A stretch of 64,000 nt of DNA from Rotaria sp. Silwood1. Its lineage: Eukaryota > Rotifera > Eurotatoria > Philodinida > Philodinidae. Numbering within the stretch: position 1 is the first letter of the stretch; every line of letters begins with the position of its first letter. The notes under the pieces were generated by a model, which ran no database searches, was not told the origin of the DNA, and saw nothing but the letters and a program-made list of their open reading frames with translations. The position numbers were made by a program, and so were the translations under genes. The stretch is from positions 3,886,833 to 3,950,832 of the forward strand of contig CAJNOP010000003.1 in the NCBI GenBank assembly GCA_905250075.1. Reading direction: 5' to 3'. Shown one piece after another: positions 37,446 to 49,486 of this stretch.

Positions 37446-38710
37446 TGAAAGGTATGCTGAAGCGTATAGCGGAGAAGTGAACCAATCACTGTCGCTCCAC
37501 GGACCTTGACGGACAGAAATAATCGAAGAAGCTTCGTATAATGTCGAACAGCTTGACAGCTATTTTGATAGTTTAGTGTATCTAACTACCCAGGGTAATA
37601 CGATCAACATGTGTAGGTAACTCCTCAAGAAGCGAAACAGATCGATCGTGTTTCACCTTTTTGTCTGGCAGGGATTGCACTGACAGCTTTTTTCAAAAGC
37701 TTTCAAATAGAGCTCTAAAATAATGTCGCACATTATTTATTCGATGCGGGGTAATTGTATAATCATCATTGTGCTCGTAGGATAAATGTATAATCTCGGC
37801 TAATTTAGCTGAATATACTAATACTCAAATTTTAGCAGGTTTATAAGGAATTTTGAGGTACTCTCACCAATAAAACTGTTCAGCATGCTGTGATTAAGAA
37901 TTCTGAGGCATTTTGAAAATCGATTTCAGATTTTTATATGTCATTTTGTCTGTTATACATAAATAAAAGATCGAATTTCAGCTTGAAATGACAATTATTC
38001 AAGTGAATGCTACGAAAAATAAGATTAATACATTCGTTTACACTCTTTATGAGCGGTCAAGAGTAGTTTTGTCTAGTCTATGACGTTTTAGGCTCAATTT
38101 GTAACAGATCACCAGAGATAGACCCAATATTCTGCTTTCGAGATTCAATAATTTTCGAAGTTTTCCAATGAAATAGATGGCTAAACTCTCGAACCGTATG
38201 ATATAATAAACGAAGAATGTTTTTCACAATATTTACGTATAATTTTGAATAAAAGTTTTCACAGAATGTTTTAGAAATGATCTATATGATTATCAAAACC
38301 AGAATTACTCAATGATGCTCCATATGTCTGAATTATTCGTAATGACTTTGTTTTAAAATATTGAAAATTAGCTTTAACTAATTGAAGAGACTTTATTAGA
38401 AAATAAATCTCATGCAAAAAGATGTATTGTAGCATTTAGATATTTATTCAGTTAATATTTAATGTTAAACTTAAGCAATTATTAGTCAGTTTTATCAATG
38501 TGTGCGTTACCTGGTAAATGTTCGATACTCATATACTGTGAAATAAATCTGAAGTTGACTCCAAAATTGTATAACACTTACCCATCTACCTATAAAATGC
38601 TCTAATTCAATCAATCTCACTTGAATACTGTTTGAATATAACTGTTGGACTTTACTCCTTCGATTTCTACTACATTGAACAGTAAAAATGCGTATCTTTG
38701 AAGTACTTAC

Positions 38711-38836
38711 CTTTGTTTGGGCTTCGTATGGATCCGAGATAGGCGGATCAGAATTAATGACAACATCCAGAGGGAGGGGACTCAGCGCCATCTCCCTGGA
38801 TTTTTTAAGTTTTACTGAGAATCGATAATCTTTCAT
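38711..38836 (-). pseudogene. Possible first exon of an unknown gene
   Basis: Minus-strand ATG at 38834-38836 opens a frame (SVKLKKSREMALSPLPLDVVINSDPPISDPYEAQTK) whose GC content and proline use stand out from the AT-rich surroundings and which meets a GTAAGT donor at 38710. The frame stays open to 38507 beyond the donor. No family is recognised and no following exon was found, so it may be a fragment of a captured gene. Confidence 0.3.
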
Positions 38837-38889
38837 GGTGACATTGCAACAAACTGCTTTATGAGTTGCATATATTTTTATTCAGTTCT

Positions 38890-39120
38890 TCATAGGTTGT
38901 CCTCTGCAACCATGCCAAAAATCACTCTCTCCTCTTGCGGTGAAATCACAATCTCGAGAAATATGTCATGGCAAACATAGGAATATAGAGTACCTGTTTC
39001 TTCTTCTAACAAGAAATCCATTAATGAGGAACCGCAAATAGAATTGAACTTTATTATTTCATCGTCTATATCATTATCTAACTTCCAAAACCTTCCTTTT
39101 CTTTCTTCGTTATCTGATGA
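38890..39120 (-). pseudogene. Coding-like fragment, unknown family
   Basis: A minus-strand open frame of about 76 codons ends in TGA at 38890-38892. It reads RKGRFWKLDNDIDDEIIKF, SLMDFLLEEETGTLYSY, HDIFLEIVISPQEERVIFG, a composition typical of real protein. A CATCAG acceptor-like site is at its 5' edge. It lies 53 bases upstream, in minus-strand order, of the fragment at 38711-38836. I do not recognise it. Likely the last exon of a broken gene. Confidence 0.4.
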
Positions 39121-41429
39121 TCAACTTCTAATAAATAAAATGTCGGCGATGTTTTTATTACTTCAAGATTTAATAATTGAAAGAAAGCGTTCGACAACAG
39201 TAGTGGTTTGAAAAACATCTATTATATCAATCACATATACTTGGAACAAAAAAAACCTATTCATCGTATAAAAAAAATCGGATAAACTCATTAAAATGTT
39301 GGTAACAAATTCTGCTCTGACTGTCACACTCTTAACGAATCAAAATATTCGAAAAACTCCCAATACGTCTTGCAAAATTTTGCTAGTTTAGGGGCTAACA
39401 CATTCTTGACGAAAATTTCTGACACCACCATTAAGCATGGTTAAATCTATATTAGAAATAAAGATTATGTACAAGAATCGTAGATAAACTATTTTCAATG
39501 ACTTTCTCTGTTTGATCCAAGAAAGCTTCGAATCGTAGCAATAATATCAAGTAACAAATATAACCATGTTTAGAGATATTCGCGAAAACATTTTTCCATT
39601 GTTTTGCTTTTAAATCTTAAATTTGTTTCTACAAATTTTTAACAATAATTTGGTTATGTTTTAAGAAGTAGTTAAAAAGTTTATTTGTTAGTCTGCTTTC
39701 TAAAAATTGTTAAGCTACTTTCTTATTGATTGATTAAACAAAATAGAGCTAATAACTTTTTATTGGCAAAGAAACAATATACAGATTAGGAATGATTGGC
39801 TTGGTGAAGAAATCAATTGCATATAATATAAGATAGATACTTATATTAGTCACAAGCAATCTAAACTAGTTAAAAAACTATTTATGACTTAAATGTCGAT
39901 CTCATAATAGATAATCTAAAGATCTTAAAATTAAATCAACAACTATTTACATTTACATAAGAAAACTATTTTCAAATATGTTTAAGCGTTCTTTTAAACT
40001 TGAACATAATAAGTCATGAAAAATTTATTCGAAAGATGCGGTTAAGTGAATATATTTTATGTCGATTTAAAATGAGTTTGAAAAACAAAAGTGTTACAGA
40101 AATCTTGTGTTGTGATTACTATCTTATGAAACTTGATTTAGGGTAGCTTGGATTGATATTTGAAGTTTTTATCGATTAGACTACCTTCATTTTTATTTCA
40201 AAAACACCATCAAGTGAAGAGAGAAGACCATAAATTAAAGGAATCTATAATCTAGAATGCTAACTTCAATAAGCTTGAAATTCTAACATTAAATTTGTAA
40301 TAAAGTTCACTTAAATTTATCAATAATATCGCCATGGCTGAGGGCTTAAGTGGAGTCACTAGTAATGTGTGCGATCTTATTCTTCGAATACGTTCATCCA
40401 TGTTTTTCCCCAAACGATTTTTGTTATTCAAGCAGTATTTATAAAGCAATGGTGCATTTGTCTCACGACAGAACTCTTGAAGCGATTCACTTCTGTTGAG
40501 CTCATACTTTGGGTTTATAAAGAAGATCTTTAAACTAGAACAAACCCAAAAGGACTCGGGTCCATGGCCATTCTGTCCTAATACATTGAATTTTCGAGTT
40601 TTTAGACAAAACAGCGATTTTAACCCTATATCACTGTGTCATACAACAAACGAAAACTTACTACTAACTAAAAGTTTTCTGATAAATTCATCTGATTATC
40701 AGTATACTATTCTGATGTGTTTCCAGATGTTTAAATTCATCTCCGTATGCTATGATGGTTTTTTCATCAATCAAAGCAATTTAACTGACACATCTGTGCG
40801 AATGTGAGAAATAAAAAGGCATGCGTATTGTATACATTTTATCATGCTCTATTATGTCCTATGACACAGACTGTATTATGATTACCGTGATACGTAAACA
40901 CATGTTGTCACACTTACGATTCACACGAGTCTTCGTCGCACGAAGTCCGATATTTATTTATTATTTTTTTACTTCATCATGTAACGAGAATCAGGATTAA
41001 TCCTACAAGAATTACAAAATTGCTAGTCTATCAAGGGACTGAAATTGAAGAGACCGACTGGTGGTGATCAAGAACAAATCCATACCAGAAAGAAATCATC
41101 AGTTCCTAATAGCAGTAATCGATAATATTTTTTATCGTACTTGGCATGAAATCCAAGCAAATATGATGACTCACAATCACGATGACGATAAAGAGCGCAG
41201 TGATTTCAAAGATGTAATTGCTGATCGTAAAAATGAAAATGTTGATTCCAATTTTGATGAGACTATAGGAGGTAAGAAGTCTCGCTGAAAACAAATTTTA
41301 GTCTTGATTACATACAAAAGTTATTGTATTATAATTGCGTGCGACTCAAACCGAACAAAAATCCAAACATAGAAGTCTACACAGCATCAATTCAAATACG
41401 TTTCTCATCGACAATATATTGCTTGATTG

Positions 41430-41850
41430 CGTCAATACATTGAATAACATGGCACACAACAAGAGAGGATACAGACTATCAACGATTTTGTCCATGAGAA
41501 CCTTGATGAAATTCGACACAATGCTCTCTCTCTCTCTGTTCACGAACAAGGTTTGAAACGATGAATACTCCATAAAGTTGCTAAAGATTCAGTTCTTATA
41601 TTTTGAAGCATCCAAATATTAATTACGAATGTTCAAACGTCGTCATCGTATTTGTTCGAGAAAAATTACGAATCTAGTGATCCGTTATCATGTAGACAAT
41701 CTTAATGATATCATCGTGTGTGCCGATTCAGTTTTAGTCGGTGTGAAACGAAAGATGAAGACCTATGCACCTTAAGACATTCTTAATGCTGATCAATATA
41801 GTTTGGAACAAGAGATTCATTCTACTCAGACACTTGCGCATGAAGGTGAA
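41430..41850 (+). pseudogene. Tc5/pogo-like (CENP-B type HTH plus DDE) transposase remnant
   Basis: One frame gives FEASKY, a stop, LRMFKRRHRICSRKIT, which is the F-AS-W---F--RH-I--RK pattern of the CENP-B/Tc5 helix-turn-helix. It then runs through VGVKRKMKTYAP and a stop to DILNADQYSLEQEIHSTQTLAHEGE, matching the N-[AM]DQ...E...TL..KGE segment that begins the DDE_1 catalytic core. Two stops and absence of the later catalytic residues show a dead, 5'-heavy fragment. Upstream text (RIQTINDFVHENLDEIRHNALS) may be its N-terminus in another frame. Confidence 0.65.
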
Positions 41851-42544
41851 AATGTTTATCATCTTTACTCTATATGGATACAGAATAATAATATTCTCTA
41901 CTTGATTCTTTTAGCTGATGAACAATAATTTTAAACTTTTCACTATCAGTAAATGATTAGTCAAGAAATATTTTAATCAAGATCAATTGAAGCATTCAAT
42001 TATGTTAGTCATTTACTATCGCCAATGAGTTTTATCCACGTATTGTTATGTTTCAACACACTAAAATATTATATGAGCAATCATTGGATTCAATATAAAA
42101 TAATCATTTATTAAAGCTACACAAGAGTTCTCTTATATGTATTATATAAGCTTTTAAATTTCTTTTATAAAATAATGTTTTGAACAATTTCAAATTTTAA
42201 CTAACCTATAATGCATAAGTATCCGTAGAATTCTAAGAGATTGCTGTGTTTTAATGAAAGGTGATGAAAGCCTAACTTTTTCATTCACAGATAGAGCAAA
42301 GTATGTACTTTGAAATGCATATTCAAAATCAAAATTTGGATATTGTTCAAGACATTAAATTTTAATGTTTTTAAAACGACTAAAACTGGCTTCTTACCAA
42401 GATAAATATCTTCGCATTTTTTTTACTTTAGCTTGTATTCTATGAACTAAAGAAGAAAATAGTGAGTTCAAATTTGCAAAAAATAGAGACTAAAAAATCT
42501 CGATTTTCTGATAATCGATTTTCTATTTTTCTGTATGTTCAGAG

Positions 42545-43430
42545 TAATCAGCAATCAACAATAAAAGCAAAACTAGTTGATTCCATGGTTTCCAATGAAA
42601 GTTTCAACCACTTGTAAGTAAAAATCATTAATTTTCAAACAATGATTTCCAAGATGACATTTTTTCCTTCTCAAGAATGTAGTTCCTGTAGAGTGTTTTT
42701 ATCAGCCATGAACAGTTTGTTTTTATTCTATCCAATGCTGTCGTCGAACTCTATGAAATATGAAATAAAGGCTGTGCAATCAGTCTAAGATTCGTTTTTT
42801 TCTGGGTTCTTTTTAAAACCAATTCCGACTGATTTTGAGACTTGTGTTTTACATTAGGCAAAATCTATAACAGCTTCGGAAAGAACATTCAAAAATGATC
42901 ACAACTAGTAAGAAGAATCACTAGGAGTGTGATAACTCTCAATAGTGACAACATTCGAAACTCTGACTAGAAATTTAAGGCATTAATTCATACGTGCTTA
43001 CAAAAATGCATGCCAAGTATTGAGATTGACTAGGCTTCTAGCAATTCTTCATGCTCGTCGTTATCAGTTTTGAGCACTCTTTCCGAAGATATTCTTAGTT
43101 TTTCTCTAATGCAAAACACTAGTCTCAAAATCAGTTGGCATTGATCGAAAAAGAAATCTAAAAATGCGAATTTTCAATCAATTCTCAGATCTCTTCTGGA
43201 ACCTTTGTTTCGTATTTCAAGAACTTGACTACAGTATTGGATAGAACAAAATAAAACTAACCATGGTTTACAAAAGCAATAGATAGAAGCTACAGTCTTA
43301 ATAAGGAAAAAAATGTCATTGTTAAAACCGTGTTCTAGAAATTGATGCATTTCTACTTGTATGAACACAAACTTTGAAGATTCCCAAACTATTATGCAGT
43401 CTTTTTACCCGTACGCAACATATGTATGAA
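42545..43430. repeat. Large foldback element
   Basis: The left arm 42550-42900 and right arm 43070-43420 are inverse copies with about 75-80% agreement by eye. Examples are CTGATTTTGAGACTTGTGTTTTACATTAG against its inverse near 43110, TTTTATTCTATCCAATGCTGT against 43230-43250, and ATGACATTTTTTCCTT against 43300-43320. No coding content. This is a hairpin MITE of another family than 5390-6410. Confidence 0.65.
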
Positions 43431-44326
43431 ACTATGTTACAATACATTGTAGTGAGCACATAGATAAAAAAAACGAAAACTGCGTATAACATAGTACTTG
43501 TCATCAACTTTGATGTAGTTTAAAACTTTAATAACTCGGAAGGATTGCATCCATTTGACTTAAAGTTTTTTTAATTATACCTATATAGCTAATCGAAATG
43601 AATGTCCCATTTGAAGACAATAAAGCAAACACACAATTAAAGTATAAAAGAATTCCTTGTTTTGCTACCATAAAAAGTCATTTTTAATAGTTTTATAAAT
43701 ATTAAAACTTGATGTCTTAAACTACTTGGTAAATTTTATTTCGAATATGTATTTCAAAGTATATATGTTGCTCTATTAGTGGATGAAAAGTTAAACGTCT
43801 AGCATTTTCTACTTGAACATAGCAGACATCAACATTTGTGTGGATACTGATACGTCGTAGGTTAATGTCAATCTTCAACAAGTAATTGAGTAAGTATTGT
43901 GAATCAGTGCCCATGTTCTTTGTTCTGGTTGGAAATTTTTATCGAAAATACATAGTTATTACTTTCTTTTCAACCTGTATCAAACGTTGGAAGAAAAAAT
44001 TACTCGAAAACAACTATCCGGAGAAAATTGTTTTTGTTTGAGAATCAATATTTTAAAATGTACCTCGATGAAAAACAATATTATTTGGTTTATCAGTTTT
44101 TTGTGCGGTATGCGAGACACCTATACTGTGTTCTTTAACAAAATACCATAAGATTTTTTTTCTTACCAATCATCTCTTTGCGTTCTTACGTAAAAAAAAC
44201 TAGTCTTTGCAATTGTCAATAAAATGTACACATTACTTTCATAAGTTATTCTCGTATTTCTTGCTGATAACTAAATGCATTTAATATTGCATATTATTCT
44301 TTATTAAAGATATGAAATATTGAAAC
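43431..44326. other. Upstream of RHD-E, nothing recognised
   Basis: AT-rich with no defined promoter element. Confidence 0.4.
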
Positions 44327-46025
44327 ATGGCTCTTCAACCACAAGAGAGTAATTTGAAATAATACTTTAATGTCATATATTTTTATCATTGTCATCCATT
44401 TTAGAATGCGAAGATCTTCGTAATTTATACGATTATACCAGTATTGAGACTTCTCAATATTTTGAAAATATTATTCAAAATCCCGTAATAAACGTTGCTT
44501 TTAGTCTAAGTAAAGATTTACTTTTTGCATAAAATGTAGTTTTTTAAAAATGTATTTTTTTCTTCGGTAACAGATATTGTTAGTAATGGAACAACAGCAC
44601 CATCCTCATCAAATAATAGTCTATCATCTAATATTGAAGGTATTTCAATTATATATATATATGTATCTTTAAATGACCTAATTTTGTTAAATGTAGATTA
44701 TAATGACATTGACAAAAGTCTTTGGACTGCATCCGGTTTGTTTTAAATCATATTTCGTTATACTATTCATGAATGAAATTGTTTTCAGATATCGAATACA
44801 AAATTGAAGAATTAATAAAAAATCCAGAGTTTAATATCTTAGACTTGGTTAGTACTTGACTGTATATTAATAGTAAATTCTCACTGGGAAATTTTGATTT
44901 TAGCCGTGCAATGAAACAAATGGTTGGTTACAAAAAGAAATAGATAAGATCGAGTTAGAAAATATCGATAAATCAATTCAAGATCGACAAATGAATGTTG
45001 CAACTCAGCCACCAACCAACATTCGTCGACGATATCGAAGTGATGGAAAACGTCAGATTGAAAAATCTCGCTCAAAGCCGATGACAATCAAAGTATGTTC
45101 GACATGTTTTTTTTCTCTTGCAATCGATTTTATTTCACAATTTGCTTTTAGTTACCAAATTTAAAAAATTGTATATTAAATGCAAATCAATCATTTTGGA
45201 TTGAGTTAATACTCATAACTACTCAAGAAAATCCTGCAAAAAAAGTGTTCATTCATATTGATAAAATAGAATATCATGCAAATGATTTACCAGAATGTGA
45301 TCATGGATTTGTACGGATTCCACTAACTCCAGCAGATATTCAAAAAGGAATAAAACAGTAAAAAGAATCTTTTTTTCTATACTATACAAATCTAATCTTG
45401 AAATTCAGACTAGCACGTATATCAATCATCAAAGAAAAATTAGATTCATACACGTTTAAATTAATACCCTTCGATCAGTTATCAATAGATAATTCAATTG
45501 AAATATGTATGCGGATGTTGTCCTTAATTTTTTTTCATAGTAATTAAATATTTTTTTAATGTCATAGATGAAAATAAAAATGTAAAGACACTTATTAAAA
45601 AAGCTAAACGTTTTCGTGACGCATACAATTTAACATCAAGTCGTATTGTATGTCAATTACTCGTTAAACAAAATGAGACATGGCATCAAACAGATATTAT
45701 ATGTGAAACAAATATTATGAAAGAAAGTAATTGATCGAAAAACGAAAGCCTAATTTTTAAATAAATATTGTTTCTCATTGTCTTTTTTTAGTAAAAAAAC
45801 CGAAAAAACTAAATAAGCGTTCAAAATCTTCTAATATCAGAAATCATGATGAGAATGATGAAGACGATGATTATTTAGTTCATTGTCGAAGTTTGTCAAA
45901 GAAACAAAAACGATCTCCACGATTTAGGAAATGTTTACCGGTAAAATTTAATTTTTGATTTTTCATAAAAAAATTAATTGTCTTTAGATTATGTTTTTTA
46001 GGTAACACGAGTTAAAAAATCATAA
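44327..46025 (+). CDS. RHD-E: RHD-only protein with basic tail, 371 aa
   Basis: Eleven exons: 44327-44348, 44405-44509, 44574-44639, 44697-44735, 44789-44847, 44904-45092, 45152-45357, 45409-45506, 45568-45726, 45792-45940, 46002-46025 (1116 nt, no stop). Residues 1-97 are acidic and come from small phase-1 exons. The RHD starts near 132 (QPPTNIRRRYRSDGKR). The loop RRRYRSDG resembles the NFAT form RARYETEG more than the NF-kB RxRYxCEG. Strand segments follow (SFWIELILITT, ARISIIKEKLDSYTFKL), and the distal motif is YNLTSSRIVCQLL. There is no IPT domain and no ankyrin. The last 55 residues are strongly basic with KKPKKLNKRSK and KKQKRSPRF, a likely nuclear signal and possible extra DNA contact. 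The protein could bind DNA but lacks the usual dimerisation module (inference). Confidence 0.8.
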
Positions 46026-46769
46026 ACCAATGTCTACAAAATTACGTTACAGCAAAACATTATTTTGGCTTTATCTCATTTACTTTATTGTTTGATGTTA
46101 TTATTTCTGAATTATTTTTTCTGGTTTGTTATGCCGTTTTTTAAAGTTATATTTTTTTTTGTTTGTATATATTTTCTTAATCAAAATATGCAGTCAAGAT
46201 TCTGTTAAAGAAATAAAATAATAGTCTATTGTTATCATAATTTCAATGAATATAATTGAATTTTTATTAATTTGGTTAGAAAAAGAGACTTCGCACAGTC
46301 AATGAGTTTGTTTTGTTGCTTTTATGAATATTCGAAAAAATATGCCAGCAAGAAAACATGTCATACAAATACTCTTATTCATTGATGAAAGTGCAAGTTT
46401 GATTATTATTATTATTTATTTACGATTAGAATTGTTGACGGAGAGAAATAAAATAACTATAATTAATAATTAAGATTTCAAAAAACAAAATGAGGTATCT
46501 ATATTTTCTATCCTCTATGACAACAAAAATATTACAAAAAGGTTTTTACTTCTTATTTTATTCTTCCTCTCTCGCCTGACGCAAGAGAACTATGAAAAGA
46601 AAAGGTAGTACAATTTTAGTATCCTATGTGAAAGTGGTATAGCAATCAGTCCATCATTTATAATTAAATTTTTTAGTGATTCTTTTATTAAATATTACTG
46701 AATTCTCGTCAGAAAACTTTTCGTATTAACTATTTTAGATTCATATTGTTGAACAGCGAAACGATCAAT
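46026..46769. other. RHD-E / RHD-F intergenic
   Basis: The 744 bases hold the RHD-E 3' end (AATAAA near 46212) and the RHD-F upstream region. No other feature seen. Confidence 0.5.
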
Positions 46770-48479
46770 ATGGCTTTCAAGCCACATAATTGTAAGCTTA
46801 GCTATTCTATCAGTCTTCTAAAAGAACTTCATTTATTTTATATTTTAATTTTGGAAGATGAAACAACAAATGATTCAATCGATTTCGATCAAATTTTATT
46901 TCCTTCAAATGATTTCCATAATGCATACGAAAGTTTAATTCTCAGTGAAGGTACATATCATTACTGAATACTATTGACAACGATGCAAGTTATATTATTA
47001 TAGGTGTTGGAACATTAAATACACCTACACTTGAAATAAATAATTCATTTATCCAATGGATACAAGAACAGCACTCAAGTAGCTACAATAGTGAATTTTG
47101 TGTGCAAATTGAATATAATTAGGTATAATTTTTGTTTTCTTAGACATGCCTGTTACAGCTTTTCAAGAATTTCTTTCAATATCTACTGATCAAGGTATAT
47201 TTTCAAAGAATGTTTAAGGTTCTCCATGCCGTAGGAAATACAAAAAATAAGAACAAAAGTTTTGTGTTGATCGAACTTCTGGGAAAATTTCTTTTGAATT
47301 CAATTTTCTATTGTTAGAAAAGTAGAAGCTTAATGTAGAACACTATTTTATGTGACTTTATTTGTTAAATTTTAGAACTAACAGTTCCAAGTGAAAATAT
47401 AAACGAAGAATTTCAATGTGTGCTATTAGGTTTTTTACAATTTTACTATTTGTATTTTAATTCAAAAGAATAAAACTTGTTTTTTTTTAGATATTCAAGT
47501 TAACGATAATGGCATAAAAAATAATGTACATCAATCGATGGATGTGCATGAGGAAGAAGGAGAGACAGAAGAAGTCATGGTAAATGACATTCATTAATAG
47601 CTAATTCTTTTTCTTTTAATTAAAAAAACCATAACTTCATATTTTTATTTCAGTTACAAAATGGAATAATCAATCAAGAAACTGATAGTATGGATGTCCA
47701 AGCAATTGTAAATGCGATATATTACTATGATAATCCAATCATGCGAATGCATACACAGCCGGTTGCAAGACATCATATTCGTTATCGTACGGATGGAATT
47801 CGTTATTTAGAACAATCTCGTCGCAATCCAATGTCTATTGAAGTTGTACCTTGTCGTACTTAGGAACATTTTATAAATTTGTTTTTCTTTTATAGTTACC
47901 TATATTAAATGGATGTTTAACAAAAGTAGAACAATCATTTTGGCTTGAACTTACATTAGTTACTACGCAACAAAATCCACAACATAAAAGATTTCTTCAT
48001 CAACATGAAATGATTAATAATGAAGAAAATGTAGAACAAAATGGCTTAGGATCATTCCGTGTTCTATTAACAGAAGAAGAGATTCGTCGACAAAGAAAAA
48101 TGTAAGAGACAAATACATGTTTTCTTCAACTTATTATATATATTTTGATGATTTTAGATTTCGACATTTGTCCATAATGAAAACACGACTTAATAATTAT
48201 ACATTCCAATTAATTCCATTCGATCCGTTCATGGAAGATAATCATGTCGAAGCTTGTATGTTCATTAGCTTTTTGTATGGTTTTATTTTAACTAAAAATA
48301 TTTATTTAGATACATTGCCAAATGAAGAACGTATGACAAAAGTACAAAAAGCAAAATGTTTCGATCAAACATATCATACAAACCAGTACCAAATTGTTTG
48401 TCAATTAATTATAAAACAAAATGATCAATGGTACAGAACGCCTATTCATTGTGAAACATATGTGATTACAGATGCTTGA
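46770..48479 (+). CDS. RHD-F: RHD-only protein without basic tail, 352 aa
   Basis: Ten exons: 46770-46791, 46858-46950, 47004-47090, 47144-47194, 47376-47429, 47491-47579, 47654-47842, 47896-48101, 48158-48255, 48310-48479 (1059 nt, no stop). Exons 7, 8 and 9 are 189, 206 and 98 nt, exactly as the matching exons of RHD-E. The N-terminal 132 residues are acidic (MDVHEEEGETEEVM). The RHD starts near 167 (QPVARHHIRYRTDGIR), and the distal motif is NQYQIVCQLIIKQ. The protein stops where RHD-E and RHD-G go on into basic exons, so it lacks a visible nuclear signal. A motif shared with the end of RHD-G survives after the stop, which points to loss of the last exons. Exon 2 acceptor (TTGGAAG) is weak. 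Confidence 0.78.
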
Positions 48480-48548
48480 ACTTTATTTATAACTTTGAAT
48501 AATAAACAAGATGCTACGATCGAAAGGATCAGCAAAGAATATGTTAAC

Positions 48549-48580
48549 ATATAACTATTCTTGTTGAAGCCCTCATCCGC
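48549..48580 (+). other. 3' motif shared with RHD-G
   Basis: ATAACTATTCTTG, six to eight variable bases, then CCTCATCCGC. It occurs about 70 bases after the RHD-F stop and again at 52721-52751, where its first bases overlap the RHD-G stop codon. It may be a leftover of common ancestry or an RNA 3' element. Confidence 0.45.
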
Positions 48581-49486
48581 TGTTAACTTTTTTTTTTAAT
48601 ATTATAATCAAGAAGTTGATAATATAATCATGTTTTATGTTTTTTTTTTTCTTTTGATTGTAATCTATGTATTCCCGAAAATAAACAAGGTAAAAATAAA
48701 TTTATTATAGTCTCTGTATAATATAATATGTGTTTTGAAGATTACAAAACAAAAAAGATTTCTGTTGACAAAGTACAAATATACTTATTTAAAGCATTAT
48801 GAAATCTTGCTACTCAATAATACATTCATGTCATTGCATCATTTTGTTTACTAGCTAGGTAAAGTTGCGATGATAAAATTCTTCAAGTCGATAGTTATTC
48901 GACATGCTTTACTTACATTTTATATTTATATGTAAATAAATAAGATCTTCAGAATTATTTTGTTATTTCTCAAATTTTTTCGAAGTATTCACTACTATTT
49001 TATATAGGTCGATTTGTACCTTATCCCCTGCTCGTTGTTGGAAAAAATTTATACGACAAAATTTCCGACCAGATTCATTTATTTTAATAATAAGATTTCT
49101 TTGTGTTTCATTCCTTTGACATCTTTATTGGAACAAAAGACGAATTGAAATTATTATGAATGAATTTTTTACTAACAAACTTCAAGTCAAACTGACTGAA
49201 ATGTAACTGTTTTTTTTGCTTTCTTCAAACAATTGTTGTATTTTGTATTCTGTCGTCATCTGTCTAAAGCAATGTTCTTTTTTTTTCTTTCTTCAGTTAC
49301 CAATAGTTTTCGTTACTCTGACTCATTGACGAAGAAAAAAAAAGAGTATCGTCTCGTATTTTTACTTGGCCAGAGTGGGAAAAAAATGTTGTCGTCTGAT
49401 GGAACTCACTCGTATTATTTATTTTTTTATTTCGAAAGTAAGAAGTATAAGGTCTTTTTCTATCGTATTATACACAAAACAATTTC
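48581..49486. other. RHD-F / RHD-G intergenic
   Basis: AT-rich. The open frame running 49366-49833 overlaps the true exons of RHD-G and is not itself a start. Confidence 0.5.
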
